Shown here: positions 41,548 through 50,037 of the stretch, piece after piece
How positions within the stretch are numbered: position 1 is the first letter of the stretch
How the letters are laid out: the number at the start of each line of letters is the position of its first letter
Assembly (NCBI GenBank): GCA_964549765.1
Contig: CAZJWR010000020.1
Coordinates: forward strand, 1 to 59,293
Source: CAZJWR01 sp964549765
Lineage (GTDB): Bacteria > Zixibacteria > MSB-5A5 > GN15 > JAAZOE01
Length of the DNA: 59,293 nt
Direction of reading: 5' to 3'
Notes under the pieces: generated by a model
The model's input: only the letters and a program-made list of their open reading frames with translations
Told to the model about the DNA's origin: nothing
The model's database searches: none
Position numbers and translations under genes: made by a program

Positions 41548-42488
41548 GGGGCTTCGGGGATAAAGGCCAGCCGCCCGCGGGTAACCGGCGCGTCGCGTCC
41601 ATCGACATACAACTCCAGGTTGTCACCGATAGCCATCACGACACCGCGGATGGGAGCATCATCGGGCCGATGCGGGGAATCGGGCAAAATTTCCACTTCC
41701 CGGCCGATCACGATCGACCGGGCGCGGTACGAATCGACAAGCTGTGACAAACGCCCAGCCCGCAAAAGCTCATAATTGCCGGCCAGCGTTTCCAACAACA
41801 GAGCAAAAACGAGCCGCTGATCACACCCGGAATTTCCATCGAGAAAATCGCACAGGCAGGCGGCCCGGTGAAAGAACCGGTCGGGCGTGATCGGCGGCGT
41901 CGCCTCGACATTCAGCCCGATCCCCACGACCGTGGACGTGACGATGCCGTCAACGCCGGCGGTATGCGTGATATATCCGGCGACCTTGGCGTCGTCGATG
42001 ACGATATCGTTGACCCATTTGATACCGGCCCTGCCCTGAAAGCCCTTGATACGGTCAATGGTTTCAATCATCGAGACCGCCGTCAGAAGGCTGAACCCGA
42101 CGCCTATCTCCGCCGCGCTTTGATTGGGGGCAAAATGCGCCGTCAGGTGGATATTTCCCCCCAGGGCCACCCACGGCCGGTCGCGCTGGCCGTGCAGAAG
42201 ATCGCCCGACCCGGCACTGCACAACAGGCCGTCGGGCAGTTCGACATTTTTCCGGCAAAGATCGACTACGACATCAAATTGCGACTCATGGGCGTGTTCA
42301 ACGGCAAATAAATATCGCCAGAATTCACCCGGCACGGAGGCGGTATAGGTGATTTCTTGCGATGGATAAATTTTAGATGCCAGCGCACTCAAGCCCGGAT
42401 CACGAAAACCCGGAAGTGCCGATGACCATTCAATATCACTCCCTAGGATTTTTCCGGCATACGATACGTTATCGGTGTATGCGATCAT
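41544..42488 (-). CDS. birA: Biotin-protein ligase-like protein, divergent biotin loop
   Basis: A 314-residue protein of the BirA/LplA fold without the N-terminal DNA-binding domain of E. coli BirA. Recognisable motifs are GIKWVNDIVIDDAKVAGYI (family KWPND-KVAGI), VVGIGLNVEATPP and a C-terminal SH3-like domain with GVVMAIGDNLELYVDG. The usual biotinyl-AMP loop GRGRRG followed by W reads GQRDRPW (about residue 99). It directly precedes the operon for a biotin enzyme, which supports a biotinylation role. The altered loop suggests unusual kinetics or another activity. SD GGAAGA at the ATG. Confidence 0.8.
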   Translation of the reverse strand: MIAYTDNVSYAGKILGSDIEWSSALPGFRDPGLSALASKIYPSQEITYTASVPGEFWRYLFAVEHAHESQFDVVVDLCRKNVELPDGLLCSAGSGDLLHGQRDRPWVALGGNIHLTAHFAPNQSAAEIGVGFSLLTAVSMIETIDRIKGFQGRAGIKWVNDIVIDDAKVAGYITHTAGVDGIVTSTVVGIGLNVEATPPITPDRFFHRAACLCDFLDGNSGCDQRLVFALLLETLAGNYELLRAGRLSQLVDSYRARSIVIGREVEILPDSPHRPDDAPIRGVVMAIGDNLELYVDGRDAPVTRGRLAFIPEAP

Positions 42489-42559
42489 TCATCTTCCGCC
42501 GCGAGTGAGTCGTTCATATGATAAATGGCTCAATTTCAAATATAGGCAGGAGATGCGAA

Positions 42560-43249
42560 TCAGCACAACCGATATTTCCGGGTTATAATGCAGAAGAGGC
42601 TGGATGAATCCACCTCCTTCAGCCGGATATCGGCGTTCAGGCCGGATGTCAATTCGCGAAACCGGCCCGGCCTTACGGTGGTCGCCCGGAAACCGTCGAT
42701 GCAGACGATCACGCCGTTGCCGGTGGCGTCGTAATCGATTTCGCCCAGAAGCCCGTGCCGCGACTGCGATTCGAACCAGCGCAGGCGATCATCCCAGAAT
42801 GACTCCGCGTAACTGGAGAATAACACTGTCCCGCCGGGTCTGGCAACCCGCACAGCCTCCTCGATCAATCGCCGCTGATCGACATGAAAAGCCGAGATAC
42901 CGTTCTGGATACAGACGACAACATCGAACGCGCCGTCTCTGAATCCCGACGAAACCGCGTCCATTTCGACAACCGAATAAATCGCTGATTTTCGTGGGTC
43001 CAAATTCTTGGCCAGACGCAGGCTCTCGTGCGAGGTATCGATGCCGACTGTCAGCGCCGCTTTTTCCAATATCCGTTCAAGAACCCGACCATAACCGCAT
43101 CCGAGTTCAAGGACGCAATCGGTCGATTCGATATGACTGAGGACGAAAGCGATTTCGGCGTCGAGATACTGCTTCACGCGCGGTGGAGCGATATCGTAGA
43201 CTTTCCGGAGTTTTTCCGCCAATAATTTTTCCGAATAATATCCGCGCAT
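42560..43249 (-). CDS. SAM-dependent methyltransferase
   Basis: A 229-residue class I methyltransferase with motif I CVLELGCGYGRVLERIL, VGIDTSHESLRLA, motif IV FDVVVCIQNGISAF and VARPGGTVLFSSYAE. The substrate is unknown. No clear ribosome binding site; it starts 25 nt after the TPR-like gene's stop on the same strand and is probably coupled to it. Confidence 0.85.
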   Translation of the reverse strand: MRGYYSEKLLAEKLRKVYDIAPPRVKQYLDAEIAFVLSHIESTDCVLELGCGYGRVLERILEKAALTVGIDTSHESLRLAKNLDPRKSAIYSVVEMDAVSSGFRDGAFDVVVCIQNGISAFHVDQRRLIEEAVRVARPGGTVLFSSYAESFWDDRLRWFESQSRHGLLGEIDYDATGNGVIVCIDGFRATTVRPGRFRELTSGLNADIRLKEVDSSSLFCIITRKYRLC

Positions 43250-43273
43250 ACGTGTCGGCCCGATTGACAGGAC

Positions 43274-43894
43274 CTATAACAAGAGCAGCGCCACGAAAGC
43301 CCGGCTGACACCTTCACTTGTCGCCTTCACGGCCTCGCCCCGGACGTCTTCCCCCGATGCGGCTTTTTGATACAGCTGCGTGGCGAGTTGGATATGGGCG
43401 ATTTTCCCTTTTGCGGCCGGATTTTCCTTTAATCTCCTCGCCAGATCGTTGAGTCTATCGACGGTGTTCAAGGCGGCCCAAGTGCAGGATGCGACGAATA
43501 AATCCCGGATGAGCCCCCATTCCGGCGGCTGTTTGGCGCCGATTTGGTAGGCGGCATACCGTTCCGACGCAAACTGAAAAAGGATTTCGGCTTCGCTCAC
43601 ATCGCCGTTGTGGCGGCGCAGCAGGCCGAGATTGAGCAGGGCCGTGCCGTCGAACCACATTTTGTCGTCACCGGAATCGATGGACAGCAGCATGTAAGCG
43701 TCGCGGATAACCTGCTCGGCGTCGCCGCCGTAGTTGGCCGCCCAGCAGCGCAGCGCCAGCGCTCCGGGATACCAGTAGGAATCTATTTCAGCCGTGCTCA
43801 GGCAATCCGCTGCAGACTGTATCGCCTTCGTATAGTCGCCTTTTTCGAACGCCCGATAACCGCTCTTGTACAGTTTTTCCGGATTTTGCGCCAT
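43274..43894 (-). CDS. TPR-like protein of unknown function
   Basis: A 206-residue helical protein. Tetratricopeptide-like helices are visible: KLYKSGYRAFEKGDYTKAIQ (about 7-26), ALALRCWAANYGGDAEQVIR, ALLNLGLLRRHNGDVSEAEI and AHIQLATQLYQKAASG. No signal peptide or catalytic motif. TPR units mediate protein-protein contacts. AAGGGATGAG precedes the ATG. First gene of a unit with the methyltransferase and perhaps the biotin ligase. The 216 nt between it and the divergent rarA hold only the rarA promoter. Confidence 0.72.
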   Translation of the reverse strand: MAQNPEKLYKSGYRAFEKGDYTKAIQSAADCLSTAEIDSYWYPGALALRCWAANYGGDAEQVIRDAYMLLSIDSGDDKMWFDGTALLNLGLLRRHNGDVSEAEILFQFASERYAAYQIGAKQPPEWGLIRDLFVASCTWAALNTVDRLNDLARRLKENPAAKGKIAHIQLATQLYQKAASGEDVRGEAVKATSEGVSRAFVALLLL

Positions 43895-44080
43895 AGTCTC
43901 ATCCCTTCAGTTAAAGCAAGATAGCACACGAGATGCGTTATGCCAATGAAAATACAGGCGCAATACGGGCGCATTCTTAGTTGCGGATGACCACAATGTC
44001 ATAATGAGGCTAAGCGGAATAAATGGGCGCCTTCCGATGCAATCCTTCCAACAAAAAAATGTGACGCCCGGGTTTGTATC

Positions 44081-44108
44081 TTGACCCGGGCGTTTCGTAT
44101 ATTATAAA
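44081..44108 (+). promoter_or_regulatory. Promoter of rarA, leaderless transcript
   Basis: TTGACC (44081-44086), 16 nt, TATAAA (44103-44108). The second ATG of the frame (44117) lies where transcription should begin; ATG 44111 would be upstream of it. No ribosome binding site is present. Confidence 0.55.
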
Positions 44109-44110
44109 CC

Positions 44111-45454
44111 ATGGATATGTTCGAAAAGGACCGGGACGAAAAAACGACCGAACCGCGCGCCCGGCCATTAGCCGACCGCATGCGCCCGCAGACACTCAAT
44201 GATTTCATCGGGCAGGAAAAAATCGTCGGTCCCGGTACGCCGCTGCGGCGCGCTATTGAGGCGGGACGAGTGGGGTCGATTGTATTCTGGGGGCCGCCCG
44301 GCAGCGGCAAAACCACCCTGGCGTATATTATCGCAACGTCCTGCAAAGGCGAATTCCTGAAATATTCGGCGGTCACGTCGACAATCAAGGAACTCAAGAC
44401 TGTCATCGCCGGCGCGCGGAAGCGGCGCAAGATGTACGGTTCGATCACGTATCTGTTCATCGATGAAATCCATCGCTTCAACAAGGCCCAGCAGGATGCG
44501 TTTCTGCCGTATGTCGAAGATGGTTCGATTATTCTGATCGGCGCCACCACGGAAAATCCTTCATTCGAGGTCATAACGCCGCTTCTGTCGCGTGTGCGCG
44601 TGTATGTCCTCGAACGCCTGGCCAAGGCTCATATCAAGATCATGATCGAACGGGCCCTGACCGACAAGGACAATGGGCTCGCCTCGCGGAATCTGACGAT
44701 CGAGGCCAAAGGAACGGATTTCCTCGCCGAGCAGGCTGACGGCGACGGCCGACGGGCGCTGTCGATACTGGAAGCGGCCGCTGATGATATCGCCGACGGC
44801 GGCGAAATCACCTATGATCTGTTGAAAGACATTTTCGGGCGGCGCAATGTCATTTACGACAAATCCGAAGAAGAACATTATAACATCATCTCCGCTCTGC
44901 ACAAATCATTGCGCGGCGGCGATCCCGACGCCGCTCTGTATTGGCTGGCGCGGATGTTGAAAGGCGGCGAAAATCCATTATACATTCTCCGCCGCCTGGT
45001 GCGGTTCGCTTCGGAAGACGTCGGCTTGGCCGATCCGTTTGCGCTGACATTGTGCATTTCGGCCACCGAAAGTTATCGTTTTCTCGGCTCGCCCGAAGGT
45101 GAACTGGCCATCGCGCAGGCCGTGATCTATCTGGCGACCGCACCCAAATCGGTTTCGGCCTATCGGGCCTTCGGCGAAGCCATGGACGAAGTCGAAAAGA
45201 CCGAAAACCTTCCGGTGCCGTTTCATATCCGCAACGCCCCGACACGGCTGATGAAGGAAGTCGGTTACGGCGCCGGTTATATCTATCCCCCGGACATGGA
45301 CACCCCCTTTGTGGATCAGACGTTTTTGCCCGATAATATCGCCGACCGGAAGTTTTATCATCCCACGGAACGGGGCCGCGAACGCAAGATCGCACAGTAT
45401 ATGGCCGCCTTCCGCCGCTACCGCGCGGAGAAGGGAAAGGACGAGATAAAATGA
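44111..45454 (+). CDS. rarA: Replication-associated recombination protein A
   Basis: A 447-residue AAA+ ATPase (RarA/MgsA/WRNIP1). It has LADRMRPQTLNDFIGQE at the N-terminus, Walker A WGPPGSGKTT, Walker B LFIDEIHRFNKAQQD, sensor I GATTENPSFEV and the C-terminal MgsA domain with KSLRGGDPDAALYWLARML and DVGLADPFAL. It acts at stalled replication forks with SSB. Start may be 44117, which fits a leaderless transcript. Followed by 183 nt with a palindromic repeat at 45497. Confidence 0.96.
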   Translation: MDMFEKDRDEKTTEPRARPLADRMRPQTLNDFIGQEKIVGPGTPLRRAIEAGRVGSIVFWGPPGSGKTTLAYIIATSCKGEFLKYSAVTSTIKELKTVIAGARKRRKMYGSITYLFIDEIHRFNKAQQDAFLPYVEDGSIILIGATTENPSFEVITPLLSRVRVYVLERLAKAHIKIMIERALTDKDNGLASRNLTIEAKGTDFLAEQADGDGRRALSILEAAADDIADGGEITYDLLKDIFGRRNVIYDKSEEEHYNIISALHKSLRGGDPDAALYWLARMLKGGENPLYILRRLVRFASEDVGLADPFALTLCISATESYRFLGSPEGELAIAQAVIYLATAPKSVSAYRAFGEAMDEVEKTENLPVPFHIRNAPTRLMKEVGYGAGYIYPPDMDTPFVDQTFLPDNIADRKFYHPTERGRERKIAQYMAAFRRYRAEKGKDEIK

Positions 45455-45496
45455 TGATTGCTGTGGATATTATCGAACAACCCTTCGCCGATTATT

Positions 45497-45533
45497 GTCA
45501 TCGCGAGCCCGCCCGGCGGGCGAAGCGATCTAT
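45497..45533. repeat. Palindromic intergenic repeat-like element
   Basis: GTCATCGCGAGCCC and GGGCGAAGCGATC flank a GC palindrome (GCCCGCCCGGCGGGC). The arms resemble the GTCAT-GCGAG / CGAAGC-ATC ends of small dispersed inverted-repeat elements seen in many bacterial genomes. Only one copy is in this window, so its repeat nature is inferred. Confidence 0.35.
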
Positions 45534-45637
45534 AAATGATCATAGCAGTTGCTTGGAAACATCTCAATGATCAAACACCACAATGATTGTCATAAATTGC
45601 CACCTTCGACCTTTTTTCTGAGTGAGATTAAGCCCCC

Positions 45638-46282
45638 ATGAACAAATACGACCAGGCCTACCGCGACGTCCCCGATTATTTCGGAGATGAACCGACCGAA
45701 ATACTGACGAAATATTTTCATCTTATGGATAAAGCCAGGCCCGTCCTCGATATCGGCGCCGGGCAGGGCCGCAACAGTATTTTTCTGGCCCGTCAGGGCT
45801 ACACCGTCGACGCCATCGATCCATCGCCGGTCGGATTGGAAACGATCGATCAAATCGCCGCGAAAGAACATCTCCTCATCCAAACCTGCCCCGTCGGCTT
45901 CGAGGATTTCGCCGCCGATAATGCTCCTTATACAGGGTTGCTTTTATTCGGCGTCATCCAGGTGCTTACGCGAGACAAAGCCGATATTCTGGTGGGAAAA
46001 ATCCGGACATGGCTGGCCGACGGCGGTCTGGCGTTCATTGCCGCGTTTTCGACCGAAGACCCATCGTACGAAAAATCGGTGGCGGCGCTGAGAAGAGTCG
46101 GTGCGAATTCATTTGTCACGGGCGACAACGAATATCGCACTTATCTGGAGCCGAACGAAATACTGACGCTTTTTTCAGAATTTACCGTTGTGCGTCATCA
46201 GGAGGGCATGGGGCCGATACATCGCCACGGCAACAGTCCATCGCATCAGCACGCCGAAATCATCGCCGTTCTCCGCAAATAG
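45638..46282 (+). CDS. SAM-dependent methyltransferase (TehB/UbiE-like)
   Basis: A 214-residue methyltransferase: VLDIGAGQGRNSIFLARQG (motif I), VDAIDPSPVGLE (motif II), YTGLLLFGVIQVLTRDKADI and LADGGLAFIAAFS (motif VI). The pattern is closest to the TehB-like group. The substrate is unknown. The C-terminus is His rich (HRHGNSPSHQHAE). No ribosome binding site is obvious. Ends at the bidirectional terminator shared with the convergent Myb-like gene. Confidence 0.85.
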   Translation: MNKYDQAYRDVPDYFGDEPTEILTKYFHLMDKARPVLDIGAGQGRNSIFLARQGYTVDAIDPSPVGLETIDQIAAKEHLLIQTCPVGFEDFAADNAPYTGLLLFGVIQVLTRDKADILVGKIRTWLADGGLAFIAAFSTEDPSYEKSVAALRRVGANSFVTGDNEYRTYLEPNEILTLFSEFTVVRHQEGMGPIHRHGNSPSHQHAEIIAVLRK

Positions 46283-46307
46283 AAGATCGGCAGGAAGGAA
46301 TTTGGTC

Positions 46308-46340
46308 AAAAAAAAACGGCCTCGAACGAGGCCGCTTTTT
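46308..46340. terminator. Bidirectional rho-independent terminator
   Basis: CGGCCT with AGGCCG (46317-46334) around a 6-nt loop, flanked by nine A on the left and TTTTT on the right. It can end both the + strand methyltransferase and the - strand Myb-like gene transcripts. Confidence 0.85.
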
Positions 46341-46357
46341 ATCGCATAAGAGTCGGT

Positions 46358-46705
46358 CTACCATTTGGTGCGGCGGTTGTTCCGACGAGTGCGAGCGTAG
46401 CGGGTCGGCTTTTTGCTCCGATTGTATTTCCGGCCGACGGGCTTGGTCTTCGTGCCGAAGAACATGGTGCCTTTCGGCGGGGTCTTCCAGTTCGACGGAT
46501 TGGACTTGCGGATGTTCAAGTTGCTGGCTTTGTAGCGAACGGAATAGACCGTCCGGCCGAGCTGACGAGCCACCCACGCCGTATCGTGGAAACGATAGTA
46601 CTTGCGCAGGAAGGTAATTTCCTGAGGTGACCACACCCGAGCCATTTTGCCGCGCGGCTTGCGATAGTTCCAGCGGGGCTTTCTTACTTTACGCCGTGTC
46701 GCCAT
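46358..46705 (-). CDS. Basic Myb/SANT-like DNA-binding protein
   Basis: A 115-residue, extremely basic protein. Residues about 24-70 form one Myb/SANT-like helix-turn-helix: VWSPQEITFLRKYYRFHD, then AWVARQLGRTVYSVRYKASN. The flanks are Arg/Lys-rich tails (MATRRKVRKPRW at the start; RYARTRRNNRRTKW at the end). It could be a nucleoid-associated protein or regulator. AAAGGAG precedes the ATG, and an inverted repeat TTCTTG/CAAGAA lies about 50 nt upstream. I recognise the fold but not the family. Confidence 0.7.
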   Translation of the reverse strand: MATRRKVRKPRWNYRKPRGKMARVWSPQEITFLRKYYRFHDTAWVARQLGRTVYSVRYKASNLNIRKSNPSNWKTPPKGTMFFGTKTKPVGRKYNRSKKPTRYARTRRNNRRTKW

Positions 46706-46918
46706 GAGAAACTCCTTTCATGAGTTTGTGTACGTACAGCGGTTCTTGCATGAATTACAAGAATCTTGCAATAATGAGCAATCTGCTTTGGATATCGGAT
46801 TTTTCTTATGATCCTTTACGCCAATGAGTTGAAAATCTTTTTGCTTTGGCTATTTTTTGCCCTATTTTTGAACAGCGATAACGACAACATCGGCGCCGAC
46901 AACGACGGGAGGTCGTAT

Positions 46919-47665
46919 ATGACGGTCTATAACAGATTTGCCCACGTCTATGACAAAATGGGATCGGATCGCTTCTCGATCAAAATGTTCGATTATACCC
47001 TCAGACTGCTGACCAAGCTGCGGTTTCGGCCGCATTCCATCCTCGAACTCGCCTGCGGTACCGGCACCGCCGCCGTGTTGTGGGCCAAAAACGGCGACCG
47101 CGTCCACGGCATCGATCGATCCGACCAGATGCTGGAAATGGCCCGTCGAAAAGCGCAGGAGCACCATGTGACGGTCGATTTCTCGAAGCAGGCGATGACA
47201 TCGTTCACGCTCCCCGATCAGGTCGACCTGGTCACCTGCTATTTCGACTCGCTCAATTATCTCCTGACCCTGGCCGACATGACCGCCTGCTTCAAATGCG
47301 TGCGGCGGGTGATGAACGATCACGGCTATTTCATATTCGACGTCAACACGCCCGAGGCGATGAAGGTCATCTGGGGATCGGAAATCTATGCCGACGAAAT
47401 CGAGGACGTCGCCTGGATATGGAAAAACTGCTATTTTCCCAGGGTCAACCGGGCCGAGGTCAAGGCGACTTTTTTTGTCCGCGGCGGCGACAACACCTGG
47501 GAGCGGTTTGAGGAGACGCACGCCGAACGCGGTTATACCGCGACCGAGATCCGGAGACTGCTCAGGGCCGCCGGGTTGAAACCGGTGAAAATATACGACT
47601 GCCTGACCTTCAACAAACCGAATCGAAAATCGATGCGGCTGGCGATCGTGGCGGTAAAAGCATAG
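46919..47665 (+). CDS. SAM-dependent methyltransferase
   Basis: A 248-residue class I methyltransferase: YNRFAHVYDKM opening, motif I ILELACGTGTAAVLWAKNG, VHGIDRSDQMLEMARRKA, VDLVTCYFDSLNYLL and VMNDHGYFIFDVNTPEAM. It resembles the YrrT/CcbJ-like small-molecule methyltransferases with FDVNT. ATG 46919 is chosen over 46808 because GGGAGG lies 6-7 nt upstream and homology begins here. The substrate is unknown. Upstream of the DUF2723 membrane protein gene by 65 nt. Confidence 0.87.
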   Translation: MTVYNRFAHVYDKMGSDRFSIKMFDYTLRLLTKLRFRPHSILELACGTGTAAVLWAKNGDRVHGIDRSDQMLEMARRKAQEHHVTVDFSKQAMTSFTLPDQVDLVTCYFDSLNYLLTLADMTACFKCVRRVMNDHGYFIFDVNTPEAMKVIWGSEIYADEIEDVAWIWKNCYFPRVNRAEVKATFFVRGGDNTWERFEETHAERGYTATEIRRLLRAAGLKPVKIYDCLTFNKPNRKSMRLAIVAVKA

Positions 47666-47730
47666 AACGCGGGCGCGAGTCGGGGGTAGAATAAATAAGG
47701 TTTTCATTCACAGCGCAGGGGGAATAAGAT

Positions 47731-49839
47731 ATGAATTCATCGGTTCTCAATTCAGAGGTATCCTCGCAGGGGAAACGGCTATTGTTCTTCTCGGTCGTGG
47801 CCCTGATCGTTTCATTCATTATCTACTACCTCACGGCGTTTCGGACCATCACGTGGTGGAATAATCCGGAACAGGGGCTGGCGGCGGTCACGCTGGGCAT
47901 ATGCTTCCCCCCCGGCTGCCTGCTGGGAGTGCTCGGCGGATGGGTCGTGACCAGACTGGCCGTTTGCGGTTCGTATATTTTCGCACTGAATCTGTTTTCC
48001 GGTCTGGTGGCTTCGGTGACGGCGATGATGACGCTGATAATCGCCGCCGCCACGCTCCGACGCGCCGAATCGCCGCCCATGATGCAGTTTGGCCGATCAA
48101 ACTCGACCCCGATGTTTTTAGGCGNNNNNNNNNNTTTAGGCGCCACGGCCGGAGCGCTGACGCTGGCCTTTTCGGAAACATTCTGGCGATATGCCGTCCA
48201 ATTCACGCCGTATATGTTCACCGCCGCCATGACCGCGCTGATCATATGGGCGATGATCAAATGGTGGCAGCATGCCGACGACGATGCGGCCGCCAGCTGG
48301 TTGTTTGTCGTTACGCTTCTCTTCGGCCTGGACATCAGCGTCCATCGCACGAATATGCTGCTGGTCCCGGCCCTGATTATCTGGATGCTCATCCGTCGAC
48401 CCCGCACATTCCTGAGCATTAAGACGTGGATATATGGCGCTTTCGGCCTCATCATCGGTCTGGCTTTGCAACTCGTGCAAATTCCAATGGCCGCGGCCGA
48501 CCCGCTCATAAGCGCCGGCAACCCTGACACGCTGAGCCGGCTCTGGCATCTGGTTTCCCTCCAGCAATTGGGCAATAGCTGGCTGACGGTTTTCCCCCGC
48601 AACGCGCCCTTCTGGGACGCCCAGGTCGCCGATTACCTGCGCGCCTTCTCGGTGAATTTCTTCAATATTAGTGGACCTATCCCCGGCCTCGGGCTTTTGC
48701 CCGGTCTGCTGGGCATGGTTGGGCTTATTGTCCTGTGGCAGAGGAATACCCGGCTGGCGGTGGCCCTGTTCATCCTGTTTCTGTTCGGAAGTCTCGGAGC
48801 GATATTGTATTTCAACATCCCGGCCAATTTCTGGCGGTCGATGTTCCGCCATTATATGCCGTCGTTCGTGATCTTCGCCGTCTTCATCGCCTACGGTATG
48901 GGATCGATTATGACGTGGATTCACTCCATCAGCCAACGCAACGGACTGTTGATGATAATCATCGGCATCATCCTGCTGGCCGTCCCCGCGCAGCAACTGG
49001 CGCGAAATTATCATCAACTGGATGGCTCGAAAAATGATTTCGCCTATGACTTCGCCAACAATATGCTGGTCGGTCTCGACGACAACGCCATCCTGGTCAC
49101 CTTCGGTGACAACGATACCTTCCCCCTGTGGTATCTTCAGGGCGCCGACGGCATTTGCACTGACGTGGTCGTGATTAATATCAACCTGCTCAACACGACC
49201 TGGTATCTGCATCAGGTCATGCGGCGTTATCCCGATTTGCCGATCAGCTTTACACCCGAGCAGATCGATTCCGTGCGGCCAATTGCATGGTCGGACAGCG
49301 TCGTGGCCGTGCCGGTCGATGGTATTCCCGCGGAATTCGACCTGCCCGATACCGTCGCCTGGCCGGATACCGCCTATCTCATGATCACGCCGACGATTCA
49401 GGACAAGTATCTTCTGGTGCAAGACCAGGTTTTGATGAATCTGATCCGGAACAACCGTTACCGGCGGCCCATCTATTTCGCCTCCACCGGGCGGGCGCTG
49501 GCCGGGATGCAGGATCATCTTCGATTCGAGGGCATGAGTTATCGCCTGATGCCGGATACCAGTCAACCGATATCGGTCGATATTCTGCATCGCAATCTTT
49601 TTGATCGGTACGCCTTCAGCGGCTATGCCGACTCCAGTGTCATCATCGACGACGTCGCCCGAAACAACGCCATAAACTATATGACGGCGTTCCTGCGATT
49701 GGCGACAGTCGACGCCGCGACCGGGGACACTTCGATGGTCGCGCAGGCGGTGGATCGGATGGTTTCGATTCTTCCGCCCGATCGCCTGCGCCCCTTGCCG
49801 CCGCAGATCGATTCTGCGATCGTGCGGTTTAAGAGATAA
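47731..49839 (+). CDS. DUF2723 polytopic membrane protein (false gap inside)
   Basis: A roughly 700-residue membrane protein of the DUF2723 family (TMEM260-related, GT-C-like fold). About ten hydrophobic segments span residues 18-420, with the conserved opening FRTITWWNNPEQGLAAVTLG, FSETFWRYAVQFTPYMFTA and LLFGLDISVHRTNMLLVPAL. A soluble C-terminal half contains GDNDTFPLWYLQ and NLIRNNRYRRPIYFAST. Relatives act on protein O-mannosylation in eukaryotes; the bacterial role is unsettled. Ten N (48125-48134) interrupt it. TTTAGGCG is repeated on both sides, so the contigs probably overlap by 8 nt. Removing 18 nt keeps the frame (MFLGATAGAL). Confidence 0.88.
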   Translation: MNSSVLNSEVSSQGKRLLFFSVVALIVSFIIYYLTAFRTITWWNNPEQGLAAVTLGICFPPGCLLGVLGGWVVTRLAVCGSYIFALNLFSGLVASVTAMMTLIIAAATLRRAESPPMMQFGRSNSTPMFLGXXXXLGATAGALTLAFSETFWRYAVQFTPYMFTAAMTALIIWAMIKWWQHADDDAAASWLFVVTLLFGLDISVHRTNMLLVPALIIWMLIRRPRTFLSIKTWIYGAFGLIIGLALQLVQIPMAAADPLISAGNPDTLSRLWHLVSLQQLGNSWLTVFPRNAPFWDAQVADYLRAFSVNFFNISGPIPGLGLLPGLLGMVGLIVLWQRNTRLAVALFILFLFGSLGAILYFNIPANFWRSMFRHYMPSFVIFAVFIAYGMGSIMTWIHSISQRNGLLMIIIGIILLAVPAQQLARNYHQLDGSKNDFAYDFANNMLVGLDDNAILVTFGDNDTFPLWYLQGADGICTDVVVININLLNTTWYLHQVMRRYPDLPISFTPEQIDSVRPIAWSDSVVAVPVDGIPAEFDLPDTVAWPDTAYLMITPTIQDKYLLVQDQVLMNLIRNNRYRRPIYFASTGRALAGMQDHLRFEGMSYRLMPDTSQPISVDILHRNLFDRYAFSGYADSSVIIDDVARNNAINYMTAFLRLATVDAATGDTSMVAQAVDRMVSILPPDRLRPLPPQIDSAIVRFKR
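48125..48134. other. Assembly gap (10 N), probably false
   Basis: Ten N with identical TTTAGGCG on each side (48117-48124 and 48135-48142). This looks like a scaffold join of contigs that really overlap by 8 nt. Confidence 0.8.
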
Positions 49840-49895
49840 CATCCGGTCGCCGATGCTCTCACCCCCGGCCCTCTAACTGGTTTCCCTCACCCCGG

Positions 49896-49918
49896 CCCCT
49901 CTCCCATGGGGAGAGGGG
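49896..49918. repeat. GC-rich palindrome (REP-like)
   Basis: CCCCTCTCCCATGGGGAGAGGGG is a near-perfect 10-bp inverted repeat with a minimal loop, set in CCCTCACCCC-rich sequence just after the DUF2723 gene. Such CCCTCTCCC/GGGAGAGGG blocks are common dispersed repeats in environmental genomes. It marks the edge of the AT-richer island. The rest of 49840-50037 holds nothing else I can support. Confidence 0.5.
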
Positions 49919-50037
49919 AGAAAAGACGACCGTGATGAAAATTCCTGGTAATCTAAACGGCAATATGGGCTTACGGTGAATTGGGTTCGTTTGTTCATTT
50001 TTGCATTTCCAAATATGCCGTATTGTGCCGCAACGGG

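Noticed and set aside
48136..49842. 568-codon - strand ORF opposite the DUF2723 gene
   Set aside because: Polar, His/Gln/Arg-rich shadow frame with no domain; the + strand frame has membrane segments and family motifs.
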